Shown in pieces: positions 42,158-50,405 of a stretch of DNA of 64,000 nucleotides. A program made the translations under genes and the position numbers. Position 1 is the stretch's first letter. Each line of letters starts with the position of its first letter. Source of the stretch: an uncultured Desulfobacter sp. (lineage in GTDB: Bacteria; Desulfobacterota; Desulfobacteria; Desulfobacterales; Desulfobacteraceae); NCBI RefSeq assembly GCF_963666675.1, contig NZ_OY762929.1, positions 4,342,001 through 4,406,000 on the forward strand. The letters are read 5' to 3'. The notes under the pieces are model-generated. The model was not told the DNA's origin. It saw nothing but the letters and a program-made list of their open reading frames with translations, and made no database searches.

Positions 42158-42391
42158 TTATTCCCGGTCCCATTCAGAACGCATTTTTTTAAAATCAGGG
42201 ATATCGGACCGATCTTTCCAGAGGCCGGCAGTTTCACACAATATCTTTTTCCGCCTTTCCTGACTTGCCTGTTCAATCAGAAGATCAATGGCCTCTCTGA
42301 TAAGTTCGCTTTGTTTTTTCCCCTGGATTTCTGAAAGCATGGCCAATTCACTTCGCTGCTGATCCGTCAAATATATTTGAGTTCGTATCAT
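42158..42391 (-). CDS. Ribbon-helix-helix (CopG-type) antitoxin
   Basis: 77 residues. An N-terminal RHH DNA-binding fold (RTQIYLTDQQRSELAMLSEI, then a second helix ELIREAIDLLIEQ), and a C-terminal tail with W residues (about 58 and 74) to bind the toxin. Ribosome site GGAGGGTAAGGA. It should repress its own operon through the palindrome at 42408 and neutralise the PIN toxin encoded two bases downstream. Confidence 0.88.
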   Translation of the reverse strand: MIRTQIYLTDQQRSELAMLSEIQGKKQSELIREAIDLLIEQASQERRKKILCETAGLWKDRSDIPDFKKMRSEWDRE

Positions 42392-42407
42392 TCCTTACCC
42401 TCCATTT

Positions 42408-42421
42408 TGGTGTATACACCA
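42408..42421. promoter_or_regulatory. Toxin-antitoxin autoregulatory palindrome
   Basis: A perfect 14-bp palindrome, TGGTGTATACACCA, 17 bases upstream of the antitoxin ATG, overlapping the likely -10 region (TATAAC/TATACA). Confidence 0.65.
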
Positions 42422-42469
42422 TAGTTATACATCACGAGAGTGTTGTCAAGACCAACAGAACTCAGCGAT

Positions 42470-42554
42470 CCAGGGGACGATTGGCGATCAGATTGTGAAT
42501 ACCAAATTTCTTTTCAACCCGCTGTCTTTGAAAAGGACACATAATCGTCCCTGG
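42470..42554. repeat. Short element bounded by inverted repeats
   Basis: CCAGGGGACGATT and AATCGTCCCTGG flank about 60 bases with no coding sense. Short GGGGAC-type repeats of this kind often mark remains of REP/RAYT-type elements; not confirmed. Confidence 0.4.
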
Positions 42555-42634
42555 GTATAGGGCTGTCAAATAATTTAGTTATATCTTCGGATATTTGGGC
42601 AAAACAAAATGAGTCAAGAGCCGACTTAACCCCT

Positions 42635-42709
42635 TTATTTCTTAAATTGAGTCTGCAAAGGACGGTCGAGTTTTTTCCACTCCCTGAACGCCGATGGAAG
42701 GAATTTAAG
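42635..42709 (-). pseudogene. RelE/ParE-type toxin remnant
   Basis: Immediately after the Phd-type antitoxin stop, the minus strand encodes LKFLPSAFREWKKLDRPLQT and then QFKK followed by stop. This is the start of a RelE toxin (KxxFLPSAxKEWKKLD). It lacks an initiation codon in frame and ends after about 24 residues, so the toxin is dead. Confidence 0.7.
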
Positions 42710-42710
42710 G

Positions 42711-42962
42711 CTATAGCTTATCTATGCGAACTTCAATAGCAGACTCTTTTTCATGCAGGCGCTCTTTAACAATCAAGCCCAGTTGATAATCTTCGATCTG
42801 CTCAAGCATGATTTCGTATGTATCAGCCGGAATAAGATATGCCGTCGGTTTATTGTGGTTCAGAATAACTATAGGCTCACCGTTTGCCTGTTCGATCAGA
42901 GAAGAAGGATTCTTTTTCAGTTCGGAAATACTTGCCGAACATTTTGCTAAAACCGATTCCAT
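42711..42962 (-). CDS. Phd/YefM-family antitoxin (orphan)
   Basis: 83 residues. N-terminal Phd fold beginning with SISELKKNPSSLIEQANGEP and VILNHNKPTAYLIPADTYE, the usual DNA-binding and dimer region, plus a charged C-terminal tail that normally wraps the toxin. The ribosome site GAGGGG is good. Its RelE-type toxin survives only as a 24-codon remnant, so the antitoxin is an orphan, perhaps still able to neutralise related toxins elsewhere. Confidence 0.85.
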   Translation of the reverse strand: MESVLAKCSASISELKKNPSSLIEQANGEPIVILNHNKPTAYLIPADTYEIMLEQIEDYQLGLIVKERLHEKESAIEVRIDKL

Positions 42963-43195
42963 GTTTACCCCTCAATCGTATCCCCAAAAAGTCTTTTTAT
43001 TGGTTTTAATACAGGTCATAAAAATAATTTTGGCAAGGGTACCATTTGGGGACAATCAGTGGCGAAGATGACAAATTAAAGGGCAGAATAAAGCTTTCGG
43101 AACACATCAAATCGGCCATTTGAGGCAAGAGCAGACTTGATGACCCCTTTTCTTTTTTTGACCCCTTTTTCCAGTAATGTGGAGTCCGATCCCGA

Positions 43196-43501
43196 TTAAA
43201 ATTCTCTGTCAATTTCTTCTATTAGAGCTTTCCCCAAGTCAGTGAGCAAAAAAGACCCATTATCAGCCAAAGAAAACACCCCGTGGTTACATAATGAATT
43301 ATAGCGATTCCTATCATTTGATGTAGTAGGCAAGAAGTTTACATTACTTTTAATTTTTTCCAAGAACTCAAGATCCTTATCTGGAAGGTCCATAAGGATA
43401 GAAAAAAGCGAATCTATATCAGTCGGAATCGAAGGATCATCCACTTTGGATTTAGATTTAATAATTTTTTTTGCTAATTTTAGCTTAAGACGAAGTACCA
43501 T
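43196..43501 (-). CDS. Small protein with possible winged-helix C-terminus
   Basis: 101 residues, family not recognised. A basic, lysine-rich N-terminus (about 1-20), a charged middle, and a C-terminal part (LCNHGVFSLADNGSFLLTDLG) that looks like the wing and last helix of a winged-helix fold. The start overlaps the end of a 53-residue membrane protein gene by 17 bases, so translation is coupled. Codon use is more AT-rich than neighbours, and the patch is flanked by toxin-antitoxin genes, so horizontal origin is plausible. Confidence 0.6.
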   Translation of the reverse strand: MVLRLKLKLAKKIIKSKSKVDDPSIPTDIDSLFSILMDLPDKDLEFLEKIKSNVNFLPTTSNDRNRYNSLCNHGVFSLADNGSFLLTDLGKALIEEIDREF

Positions 43502-43646
43502 CTGACCCTATTTTCATCTCCGAAATTTTCTTAAACCCTGAAATTACTCCTCGAAATTCTCGACGAAATAAAAATATTACAACAGAGATCAAAGATGGCC
43601 ACAGTAAAACTTTGATGTATTCCAACACGACCTGAGCTACTTCCAT
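43485..43646 (-). CDS. 53-residue single-pass membrane protein
   Basis: ATG at 43646 with GGAG eight bases upstream; stop at 43485. Starts MEVAQVVLEYIKVLLWP, has one membrane helix (about 12-28) then a basic stretch RREFRG and an amphipathic helix. Such small N-anchored proteins are often seen ahead of small soluble partners in mobile and phage-related patches. It overlaps the next gene, so the two probably act together; function unknown. Confidence 0.6.
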   Translation of the reverse strand: MEVAQVVLEYIKVLLWPSLISVVIFLFRREFRGVISGFKKISEMKIGSDGTSS

Positions 43647-43723
43647 GCAGCGTACTCCAAAATTTTAACAGTTATATTAGGCAGAACGGGCCAATATGTT
43701 GATAGGCGAACTGCCTATTGTAT

Positions 43724-44206
43724 TTACAGCTTGTAGCCGATCATCCGAAGGAAATCTTTGCGTTTTTGGATGTCGTCCTGGGTTTCAACTCCTTTGGAGG
43801 AAAAACCGTCCACCACACCGAGGATGCCTCGGCCCTGGTCGGTCTGGGCCATGATCACCTGGGTGGGGTTGGCTGTGGCGCAGTGGATGCGGACCACTTC
43901 GGGTACGGCCTGGATGGTGTTGACGATGTTGATGGGGAACATATCTTTCATGAAAATGATAAAGGTATGGCCGGCAGACAGGGCTTCGGCGTTCTTTTTT
44001 GCAAGTTCCAGCATCTCTTCATCCGTGCCGGAATGGCGGATCAGACACTCCCCGGACGCCTCGCAGAACGCCACGCCGAATTTGGCGTTGGGTACGGTGC
44101 AGACAATGGCCTCATGAATATCTTCAACGGTTTTGATGAAATGGGAATGGCCCAGGATAAAGTTGAGTTCTGCGGGATTTTCTATGGTGACGCTGATTAA
44201 TTCCAT
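43724..44206 (-). CDS. Adenosine-specific kinase family protein (DUF355/COG1839)
   Basis: 160 residues from ATG 44206, chosen for GAGGAGG upstream; the open frame begins six codons earlier. It matches the COG1839 family by ELNFILGHSHFIKTVEDIHE, KFGVAFCEASG, and the C-terminal ATANPTQVI and GRGILGVVDG glycine-rich segment. Archaeal members bind adenosine and AMP; enzymatic role is weakly established. Cytoplasmic. It lies just downstream of a 122-bp palindromic repeat that separates it from the three-gene operon. Confidence 0.88.
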   Translation of the reverse strand: MELISVTIENPAELNFILGHSHFIKTVEDIHEAIVCTVPNAKFGVAFCEASGECLIRHSGTDEEMLELAKKNAEALSAGHTFIIFMKDMFPINIVNTIQAVPEVVRIHCATANPTQVIMAQTDQGRGILGVVDGFSSKGVETQDDIQKRKDFLRMIGYKL

Positions 44207-44269
44207 GATATGTCTCCTCCTCAAGGTTAATTTATCGAACAGTTATAGTGAGTACCTGACAGGGACCTG

Positions 44270-44392
44270 TGTTTGGACGAAAAGTTGCCCAGATGCAAGG
44301 CGCAGAAAAATTTGTAACCGGAGCATACTCATGTATGTGAGGATTACAAATTTTTCTGCAACGCCGCAGGTGGGTGACTTTTCGTTCAAACA
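44270..44392. repeat. 123-bp palindromic element (MITE-like), copy B
   Basis: Ends TGTTTGGACGAAAAG and CTTTTCGTTCAAACA. It is the reverse complement form of copy A (25017-25138). The inner stem is AGAAAAATTTGTAA with TTACAAATTTTTCT: against copy A, one stem base has changed on both sides together. It touches the stop codon of the Hsp70-fold gene. Confidence 0.87.
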
Positions 44393-46144
44393 CTATTCCA
44401 GTGACAATGCCCCCCATGACAAATCAAAGGCCTGGTCGTTCTGCTCTAAATTGGTAATCATCAGGGACGGCATAATCCATGCCTGGCCGTCATTGCTCTG
44501 GGCCACCCGGATAACGGGGAACGCGTTCTGCCGGGCAATGGTTTTCACCGTCAGAAACCGGGTGCTGTTCTCCCCTTCGGGAAACCGGGTAAAGGCCAGG
44601 TGGTTGACATTGTTGTGCTCTGCGGATTTCTTGTAATTATCAAACTCTTCCATATTGTAGATCCGTCCGGGCAGCACCTCCATCTGGGCGGTGGTCCGGG
44701 TATCCGTATCCATGGAGATATAATATTTGTGGTCATCCACACAGATTTCATACCCGTCATACAGGGTGTACACATTGCCAAGCAGGGTAATCAACTTTTC
44801 AAAATGGGAGATCTTCTTGGCATAGCGCTCGCCTTCCTGGTTTTTGCCCACATGCCGGTAATCGGCCATGAACATGCAGTGCTCGGGCAGCAGCAGCAGT
44901 TCATCCCTGTTAAACTCCTTGAGGATGTGTTTTTTAATGGCGTGTCTGACCTTCTCGGACTTGGTCGGCCGGCCAGATACCAGAAAATAGATGCCCGACA
45001 GATTCTTGTCCTTGCGCCATTTATTAAGCAGACCGGCCTGCTTGCCGCACAACAGTTCCAGAAACCGTGAAAAATCCCGGCTGAGAAACCGGTCATTGTC
45101 CCACCAGGGGCCGGTCTCTTCGGGTAAACGGTTCTGTGCAAAGGTCTCAGCAAAATATTCCCCGGCCTTTCTTTCGGAAAAGGACTCTTTGCGGTTCAAG
45201 GCGGTGGTGATGCCGAGAGCCGGGTCCTGGAAGGTGTTGGCCAAAAGGACACTGACATCGGTGGTCAATCCGCCGATGTCAATGTGGCACACCACAAACT
45301 GAAGATTTTCGGCATTGGGGTCCCGTTGGGCCGCCTGGGAAAAGATAAAATCCACTTCCTTCAGATCCGGCAGCCGGTCTTTCTGTCCGGACAGGTCCCA
45401 GAAGGGCAACTGCTTGATGAGGTTCAGAAAATAGAGCTCACACGCCCCGCTTTCATCTGCGGAGATATTGACAAATGTTTTACGCAAGTGTCTTAGGTCA
45501 CTGGGGAACAACCACTTCCATTTACGGTCCGAAGCCAGGTTCATGCACACGGAATAGATATTTTCCCGGTACCCGTTCCTTAAATTTTCAATGAACAGAT
45601 CCGGCACCGTCACCCGGATCTCCGTGATCACTGGAATGGCAGGGCCGTTCCAGGGCCTGTCCTTATTGGGTTCGGTGATGTATCTGAAACTGTGCTCAAG
45701 AATTTTTTTAATGTAAAGCTTGAACTGGGGCACATCCCCCCGGTAGGCGGCAAATTTGGAGGCAAATTCGTATTTGGCACTTTTCACAATCTGGCTTGAG
45801 CTCACATGCCCTTCACCCATATTGGGCACAAAGGCAAAGTCCCGCTCATCACCGGACGGGGGATTGATAAAGGCAGACGGAAAGCCCCCCTGGGCATCGG
45901 AGTCCCCATGGACCACATACTGCCAGGAGTCGGTGATCTTATCCCGGCCAAAGCTGCACGGCCAGCACAACACACTTGTCCGGTAGGAGCCGAAATCAAT
46001 GAAAAGAATATATTCCTCGTGGTTCTGGACATCCCTGGGGGTGCGGCCTGCAATGGTTTCATAGTAAAGTTTGCCGTCATCCTCCAGCTCCATCTGGAAC
46101 TGATCCACTTCCTTTTTCTTTCGTTTGAACAGGTTAAACAACAT
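44393..46144 (-). CDS. Hsp70/actin-fold ATPase, third gene of an unassigned operon
   Basis: 583 residues from ATG 46144 (GAGG nine bases upstream; an ATG nine bases earlier overlaps that site). ASKHA-type nucleotide motifs are visible: phosphate-1 loop ILFIDFGSYRTS (about 47-58), phosphate-2 loop HIDIGGLTTDVSV (about 285), and adenosine motif YFLVSGRPTKSEKV (about 385). A short basic N-terminus precedes the fold. Not DnaK, MreB or FtsA; some resemblance in concept to SrfB-like proteins, not claimed as homology. It overlaps the upstream P-loop gene by 11 bases. Likely cytoplasmic, acting with the other two gene products. Confidence 0.78.
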   Translation of the reverse strand: MLFNLFKRKKKEVDQFQMELEDDGKLYYETIAGRTPRDVQNHEEYILFIDFGSYRTSVLCWPCSFGRDKITDSWQYVVHGDSDAQGGFPSAFINPPSGDERDFAFVPNMGEGHVSSSQIVKSAKYEFASKFAAYRGDVPQFKLYIKKILEHSFRYITEPNKDRPWNGPAIPVITEIRVTVPDLFIENLRNGYRENIYSVCMNLASDRKWKWLFPSDLRHLRKTFVNISADESGACELYFLNLIKQLPFWDLSGQKDRLPDLKEVDFIFSQAAQRDPNAENLQFVVCHIDIGGLTTDVSVLLANTFQDPALGITTALNRKESFSERKAGEYFAETFAQNRLPEETGPWWDNDRFLSRDFSRFLELLCGKQAGLLNKWRKDKNLSGIYFLVSGRPTKSEKVRHAIKKHILKEFNRDELLLLPEHCMFMADYRHVGKNQEGERYAKKISHFEKLITLLGNVYTLYDGYEICVDDHKYYISMDTDTRTTAQMEVLPGRIYNMEEFDNYKKSAEHNNVNHLAFTRFPEGENSTRFLTVKTIARQNAFPVIRVAQSNDGQAWIMPSLMITNLEQNDQAFDLSWGALSLE

Positions 46145-47639
46145 CTTGCCCATCCTCTTTAATACGTCTTTCTACAAGGGTGAAATCGCCGCGCACCAGC
46201 ATGTTGGGAACGTAAAACTCCGCCATGTTCATGATGATATGGGGCAAATCCAATTCTGCGGCACTCAAAAAGCCTTTGTTTTCAGGGTCCAGGCGCTGGT
46301 GCATTTTTTTCCACAGGACATCGGCAATGGCCTGGCTTTTTGGGGTATCGGCCAGAAACTGGTCCAGGTACTGGGTGAATATGGTGTTCCAGAACCCTCT
46401 GTGATCTTCAATCACGCCCTCTTCATTGTACTGAATCTCCCGGTCAAAAAAGTGCCGCAGACTTTGGTAGGTATCGTTGAGAATGGCTTTGCGCATGCGC
46501 TCTTTAACGTCGGCCACCTCATCATAGCTTTCAATGGCATAGATCAGGTCAACGGCCTGGCCATGCACCTTTTCGGCTTTTTTGATCCAGGGCATCAGGA
46601 ACATATTGTCCAGGGCGTCCCGGATATTGGAGGTGGTGCAGATATCGCCGAGCATCTGCCTGGACCACCCAACCCCACCGTCCTTTTTGATCTCATCTTT
46701 GATCTCACGCAGATCTTTGTACCGGGACAGATTGCGTATCCAGGTATCCACATGGGGACCGGGGGAGATAAAATTCACCGGGTATTCGCCGTTGCAGGGA
46801 TTAATCAGCTGGACCACGGTTTCAAAGGCTTTGTAGCTTTTGAAATCGCTTTCAAGGTCCTGCTCCACATTGGTGTTGCCGCAATAGCTTGCCACGGCAC
46901 TGTCCCCCTGCAAGGACAAAATCAACGGCAGTTTCTGGTAGGCGTGGGTGGTTTCCAGAACCGTGCGGTATTTTTTGAGAATGGCGTCCAGCGGATGCCC
47001 CGGCGGAATGGCGATTTTATGCTGGAAGCACGCCACCAGAATCCCGGGATAGCGCTCCAGGCAGTCCAGCATATTGGTCTGGAACTTTTCATGGCGCTCC
47101 TTTTGGAATGCAACAGCATCGGCCCCCTCTTTAATCCCCGGATATTCAATGGCCGGCAAAGTCATGGGGGTCTGGTCTTCGGGCACGGCCACCCGGATGA
47201 GATAATCATCCGGCTCGGCCCCGGATGAGAGATCATAGAGCCGGTTGAACTGGCCCTGGGTCAAGCGGTCCCGGATCACATTGCCCGTGGAGATGCTGAT
47301 CTGGCTGACCACCACCTCATCGGTCCAGGAGACCGGTTCCACAAGACAGGGAACCGCTGTATTTTCCGAGGTGTTGCGCTGCTTCACCGCAAACAGCTCA
47401 CGAAGGGCGTCATGATCAAACAGATCCAGAAGATAACTGGTCTTAAAGGATTTATCCGTGCCCGTGATATGGATATATACAGGCATATCCGTGTCCGGCG
47501 CAGTCTTCAGGCACATCTGGCAACGGTCAATGACCTTTTCCACCTGATCCGCCTGCCGGGCCGGCAGTTCGGCAAGCTGCTGAACAACCGCCTTGATGCC
47601 GTTCTGTATTTTCAAAAGCCGGTCTGTTGTGTCAAACAT
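46134..47639 (-). CDS. Dynamin-like P-loop protein with degenerate GTPase motifs, second gene of the operon
   Basis: 501 residues from ATG 47639 (AAGGAG 14 bases upstream); a TTG at 47675 extends the frame. The P-loop-like segment HITGTDKSFKTSYLL (about 55-68) lacks the canonical GK(S/T) glycine, a TENTAVPCLV segment could be switch I, and PAIEYPGIKEG (about 163) sits where dynamins have DxPG. The rest is helical, as in dynamin stalks. No membrane helix. Reduced or lost GTP hydrolysis is inferred. It lies between the membrane protein gene (49-base gap) and the Hsp70-fold gene (overlap). Confidence 0.72.
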   Translation of the reverse strand: MFDTTDRLLKIQNGIKAVVQQLAELPARQADQVEKVIDRCQMCLKTAPDTDMPVYIHITGTDKSFKTSYLLDLFDHDALRELFAVKQRNTSENTAVPCLVEPVSWTDEVVVSQISISTGNVIRDRLTQGQFNRLYDLSSGAEPDDYLIRVAVPEDQTPMTLPAIEYPGIKEGADAVAFQKERHEKFQTNMLDCLERYPGILVACFQHKIAIPPGHPLDAILKKYRTVLETTHAYQKLPLILSLQGDSAVASYCGNTNVEQDLESDFKSYKAFETVVQLINPCNGEYPVNFISPGPHVDTWIRNLSRYKDLREIKDEIKKDGGVGWSRQMLGDICTTSNIRDALDNMFLMPWIKKAEKVHGQAVDLIYAIESYDEVADVKERMRKAILNDTYQSLRHFFDREIQYNEEGVIEDHRGFWNTIFTQYLDQFLADTPKSQAIADVLWKKMHQRLDPENKGFLSAAELDLPHIIMNMAEFYVPNMLVRGDFTLVERRIKEDGQDVV

Positions 47640-47688
47640 ATGGTTAAATAAAACTCCTTGATGCTGATTTTTCAAAATTTTCAGGGTA

Positions 47689-49566
47689 CTAGGGCAGCTT
47701 CACAATCTGATAGTTTCCGTCCTTGGCCTTGATGATTTTGAGTTCACTGCCGTCGGCCTCAATGGTCATGTCCGTAATGTCATGCCGGAAACATAAGGTA
47801 ATGCTGTCCCTGGATACCATAAAAGTAAACGGGTTAAACAGGTTGACACTGGCCTTCTCAAAGGTGGTGGAGGTGCCGTCCCTGAACGTTGCCGTAAAGC
47901 GGTCCAAGGGTTCAAACAAGCGGATGATGTTGGTGGTACCCGGCGTAATGGTCACCGACTGAACAGAAAAACTGTCGTCCTTGGAAAGCTGAATCAAGGT
48001 GGTGTTGAACTGGATGGGATCACGTTTCAAAGAGACATTGGCCTCCTGTTCAAAGGAGGATTTGGTGATCAGGTTGGACAACACCAGGCTTGTGATGGGA
48101 TCATTGGTCTGGACACCGTATTTGCCCTTGGCGTCCCCCATGAGCAGTTCCCGGTGGACACTGACCTTGATCCGGTCCCGGGCGACCCGGGACAACCCCA
48201 GGGCTTTAATCCGCTCGTTGATGATACCCAGCTGATTGTTCTGACCGGTCTCGGCGCTGAAATAGCTCAAATTGCCGTCGGAGAGTTTGAGTTCGGCTGC
48301 CAGATTGTCATCAAAGGCATACCAGGCCATGTCTGCGGGCAGCCCGTCATCTCCCAATACCAGGTGCCCAATACGTTTGGGGACCAAGGTCGCACTGCCC
48401 TGGTGAAAGAAGGCTGCAAAATCAAGATCTCCGGAACTGTTGTTCCGGGTGAGCAGGTACCAGGATTTACCGTCCAGTTTTGAGTCAACGCGAAGGGGGG
48501 TAAAGGTGTAAACATTCTCCAAAAAGCCCTTCATCTTGTAGCTGATGCGGTCACTGGCCATCAATTCGGCAAAGGCGTTTTCGTCCCGGATCTTTTTAAA
48601 ATCGTGATATGAAATCATGTTCTGGTTCATGTAGTTGGAAATTTCCGTATGCCTGATGTTCAAGTCCCCGACTTTAAAGTAAAAAATATTGGAGGCATAC
48701 CCGGACTGCAACGTGGAATAAATCCGTGCCAAACGCATAAATTCGGTACCTGCCAGAATCGCCCTGCGATCTCGGATCAATTCATCAACCTGACTATTAT
48801 AGTTAAAATAGACAAATAAAATTAATCTATTCCCCCGGTTCATATCCGTCTCACCCGTCTGACGATACTCGGGCAGGGTCATGGTATGCAGCATGGATGA
48901 GACATATTCGGATTTCAAAAGCTTTTTGGCCACATCCTTTTGTTCCGGTTCCCCCGTGGACAGCCAGGCAGAGACATCGGGAAATACGGATTCATAAAAC
49001 TGCTTTTCAGGGCCGGACGACGTGCCGATGCTGGTGATAAAGGGTATTATCTTTTCCAGGTTCCCATATTTGAATCCGGCAAAAACGGCCAGAGAGATAC
49101 ACAAAAGCGCCAGAATCCAGGGCAACGAGCGCCGTCTCATTTTACTGATGCCCTTTTGCTTTTTGAGTAACGAAAGCAGGGAGGTCACCCGCTCTTTGCC
49201 CACGTAGGTGTCGTCATGCACCACATTGCCCCCGTAGGCCATAAGGCTTCTCTTCTTATCCGCAGGCCGGAAAAAAGCCCAGGCATACCCGATATTGTCC
49301 CCCCGGGCGACCCGGACCGTCAGATAATCCACCAGGGCTTTGCGCTCGGACCCGGTAAGCCGGTTAAACGGTACGGGCTCCATGTCCGGATCAAGCTCGA
49401 TCATCCCGTTTACCGGAATAATCCGGATCTCCATCTGGGGGGTAATACTCTGGTAGCGCCGGACATCCTGGAAAAACGTGCATTCCATAGGAATCCGTGC
49501 CTGATATATTAATGGACTGTCGCTAACCTTTTTAACGGACAGTTCAAAATCACTTAAACGCGCCAT
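47689..49566 (-). CDS. Single-pass membrane protein, first gene of an unassigned three-gene operon
   Basis: 625 residues. A cytoplasmic N-terminal domain of about 145 residues ends in a basic KMRRRS stretch, then one membrane helix (about 148-165, PWILALLCISLAVFAGF), then about 455 residues probably outside the membrane, beta-rich toward the C-terminus. No signal peptide, enzyme motif or known family is recognised. The ribosome site AAGGAG is 11 bases from the ATG. It would provide the membrane anchor for the P-loop and Hsp70-fold proteins encoded downstream. Confidence 0.75.
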   Translation of the reverse strand: MARLSDFELSVKKVSDSPLIYQARIPMECTFFQDVRRYQSITPQMEIRIIPVNGMIELDPDMEPVPFNRLTGSERKALVDYLTVRVARGDNIGYAWAFFRPADKKRSLMAYGGNVVHDDTYVGKERVTSLLSLLKKQKGISKMRRRSLPWILALLCISLAVFAGFKYGNLEKIIPFITSIGTSSGPEKQFYESVFPDVSAWLSTGEPEQKDVAKKLLKSEYVSSMLHTMTLPEYRQTGETDMNRGNRLILFVYFNYNSQVDELIRDRRAILAGTEFMRLARIYSTLQSGYASNIFYFKVGDLNIRHTEISNYMNQNMISYHDFKKIRDENAFAELMASDRISYKMKGFLENVYTFTPLRVDSKLDGKSWYLLTRNNSSGDLDFAAFFHQGSATLVPKRIGHLVLGDDGLPADMAWYAFDDNLAAELKLSDGNLSYFSAETGQNNQLGIINERIKALGLSRVARDRIKVSVHRELLMGDAKGKYGVQTNDPITSLVLSNLITKSSFEQEANVSLKRDPIQFNTTLIQLSKDDSFSVQSVTITPGTTNIIRLFEPLDRFTATFRDGTSTTFEKASVNLFNPFTFMVSRDSITLCFRHDITDMTIEADGSELKIIKAKDGNYQIVKLP

Positions 49567-49849
49567 ATGGGGTCATTCTCCTTAAGCAGTAGCCTTATTC
49601 TTTTTGCCGTACTTTCTTATCATTACCATCTTGATAAAGCAAAAAAACATATCATATAAGTCACTGAAAAAACAGAGTTGAAAAAAGGAAAAAATGATTT
49701 AACTCAAGCAGGTTGGCCGCTATGACTGCCATGGATACCGGCGGTTTCATTGCCAAAATCATTGATTCTTTAATGGCAAAGGCGCATAACCATTCCTGGG
49801 AACTGGTCACCCCATTGAATTTTTGGGGCTTGGCGCTAACGTCGGCCAT

Positions 49850-49908
49850 TGTAGGGGCAGGTCACCGTGCCTGCCAAACGAGGGCAACCACAGGGGGTTG
49901 CCCCTACA
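49850..49908. repeat. Dispersed double-hairpin repeat (REPIN-like), copy 3
   Basis: Begins TGTAGGGGCAGGTCACCGTG and ends CAGGGGGTTGCCCCTACA. It sits in the 521-bp gap 49567-50087, which holds no convincing gene; the flanking AACGTCGG and AAGGGCCG words also accompany copy 1, so the true element may be slightly longer. Confidence 0.85.
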
Positions 49909-50087
49909 AAAAAGGGCCGTTCTTATGATCAAGCCCAATTTTTGCAAAGGGCACTGGTCAGTGCACGTCGTGCGGTTGCGGCGCGTGTCGTCTATTTTGC
50001 TTGACATTGGGCCGGCAGCCGTTCAAAATAATGTACTCTATTCAATGTCTTGAAATTTCAAAAATTTTAAAATCCGGGAGACGAAAC

Positions 50088-50402
50088 ATGTTAATGACAA
50101 ATACCGAAGAAATTCCAGGTAAGAGAACAACAGCATTCCACGGCGTGGTATCAGGCAGTACGGTGCGGGCCAAGCATGTGGGCCGGGATTTAATGGCATC
50201 GTTGAAAAACATCTTTGGCGGAGAACTTAAAGGGTACACCGAGCTTTTACAGGAATCCCGGGAACAGGCCATTGAACGCATGCTGTCCCAGGCCGAACAG
50301 ATGGGGGCCAACGCCGTTGTCAATGTCCGGTTTTCGACCTCTTCGGTTGCGGCAGGCGCGGCGGAACTTTATGTTTACGGCACCGCCGTTACAGTGGAGT
50401 AA
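50088..50402 (+). CDS. YbjQ/UPF0145 family protein
   Basis: 104 residues from ATG 50088 (GGGAGA upstream). It shows the YbjQ-type pattern: GVVSGSTVRAKHVGRDL, NIFGGELKGYTELL, and AMERM...GANAVVNVRF. Proteins of this family form pentamers and are called heavy-metal-binding-like, but no metal ligand cluster is seen here. It is first of three closely packed genes with a second YbjQ-type protein (3-base gap) and an M48 protease (overlap). Confidence 0.88.
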   Translation: MLMTNTEEIPGKRTTAFHGVVSGSTVRAKHVGRDLMASLKNIFGGELKGYTELLQESREQAIERMLSQAEQMGANAVVNVRFSTSSVAAGAAELYVYGTAVTVE

Positions 50403-50405
50403 GCC

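Noticed and set aside
43043..43195. Repeated words such as TGACCCCTTTT and GGGGACAA suggesting a RAYT-type transposase gene
   Set aside because: No transposase coding sequence could be read; too short and degenerate to call an element.
49661..49849. A 62-codon minus-strand frame in the 521-bp gap before the YbjQ genes
   Set aside because: It has no ribosome site, no recognisable fold, and overlaps a copy of the REPIN-like repeat at its 5' end.
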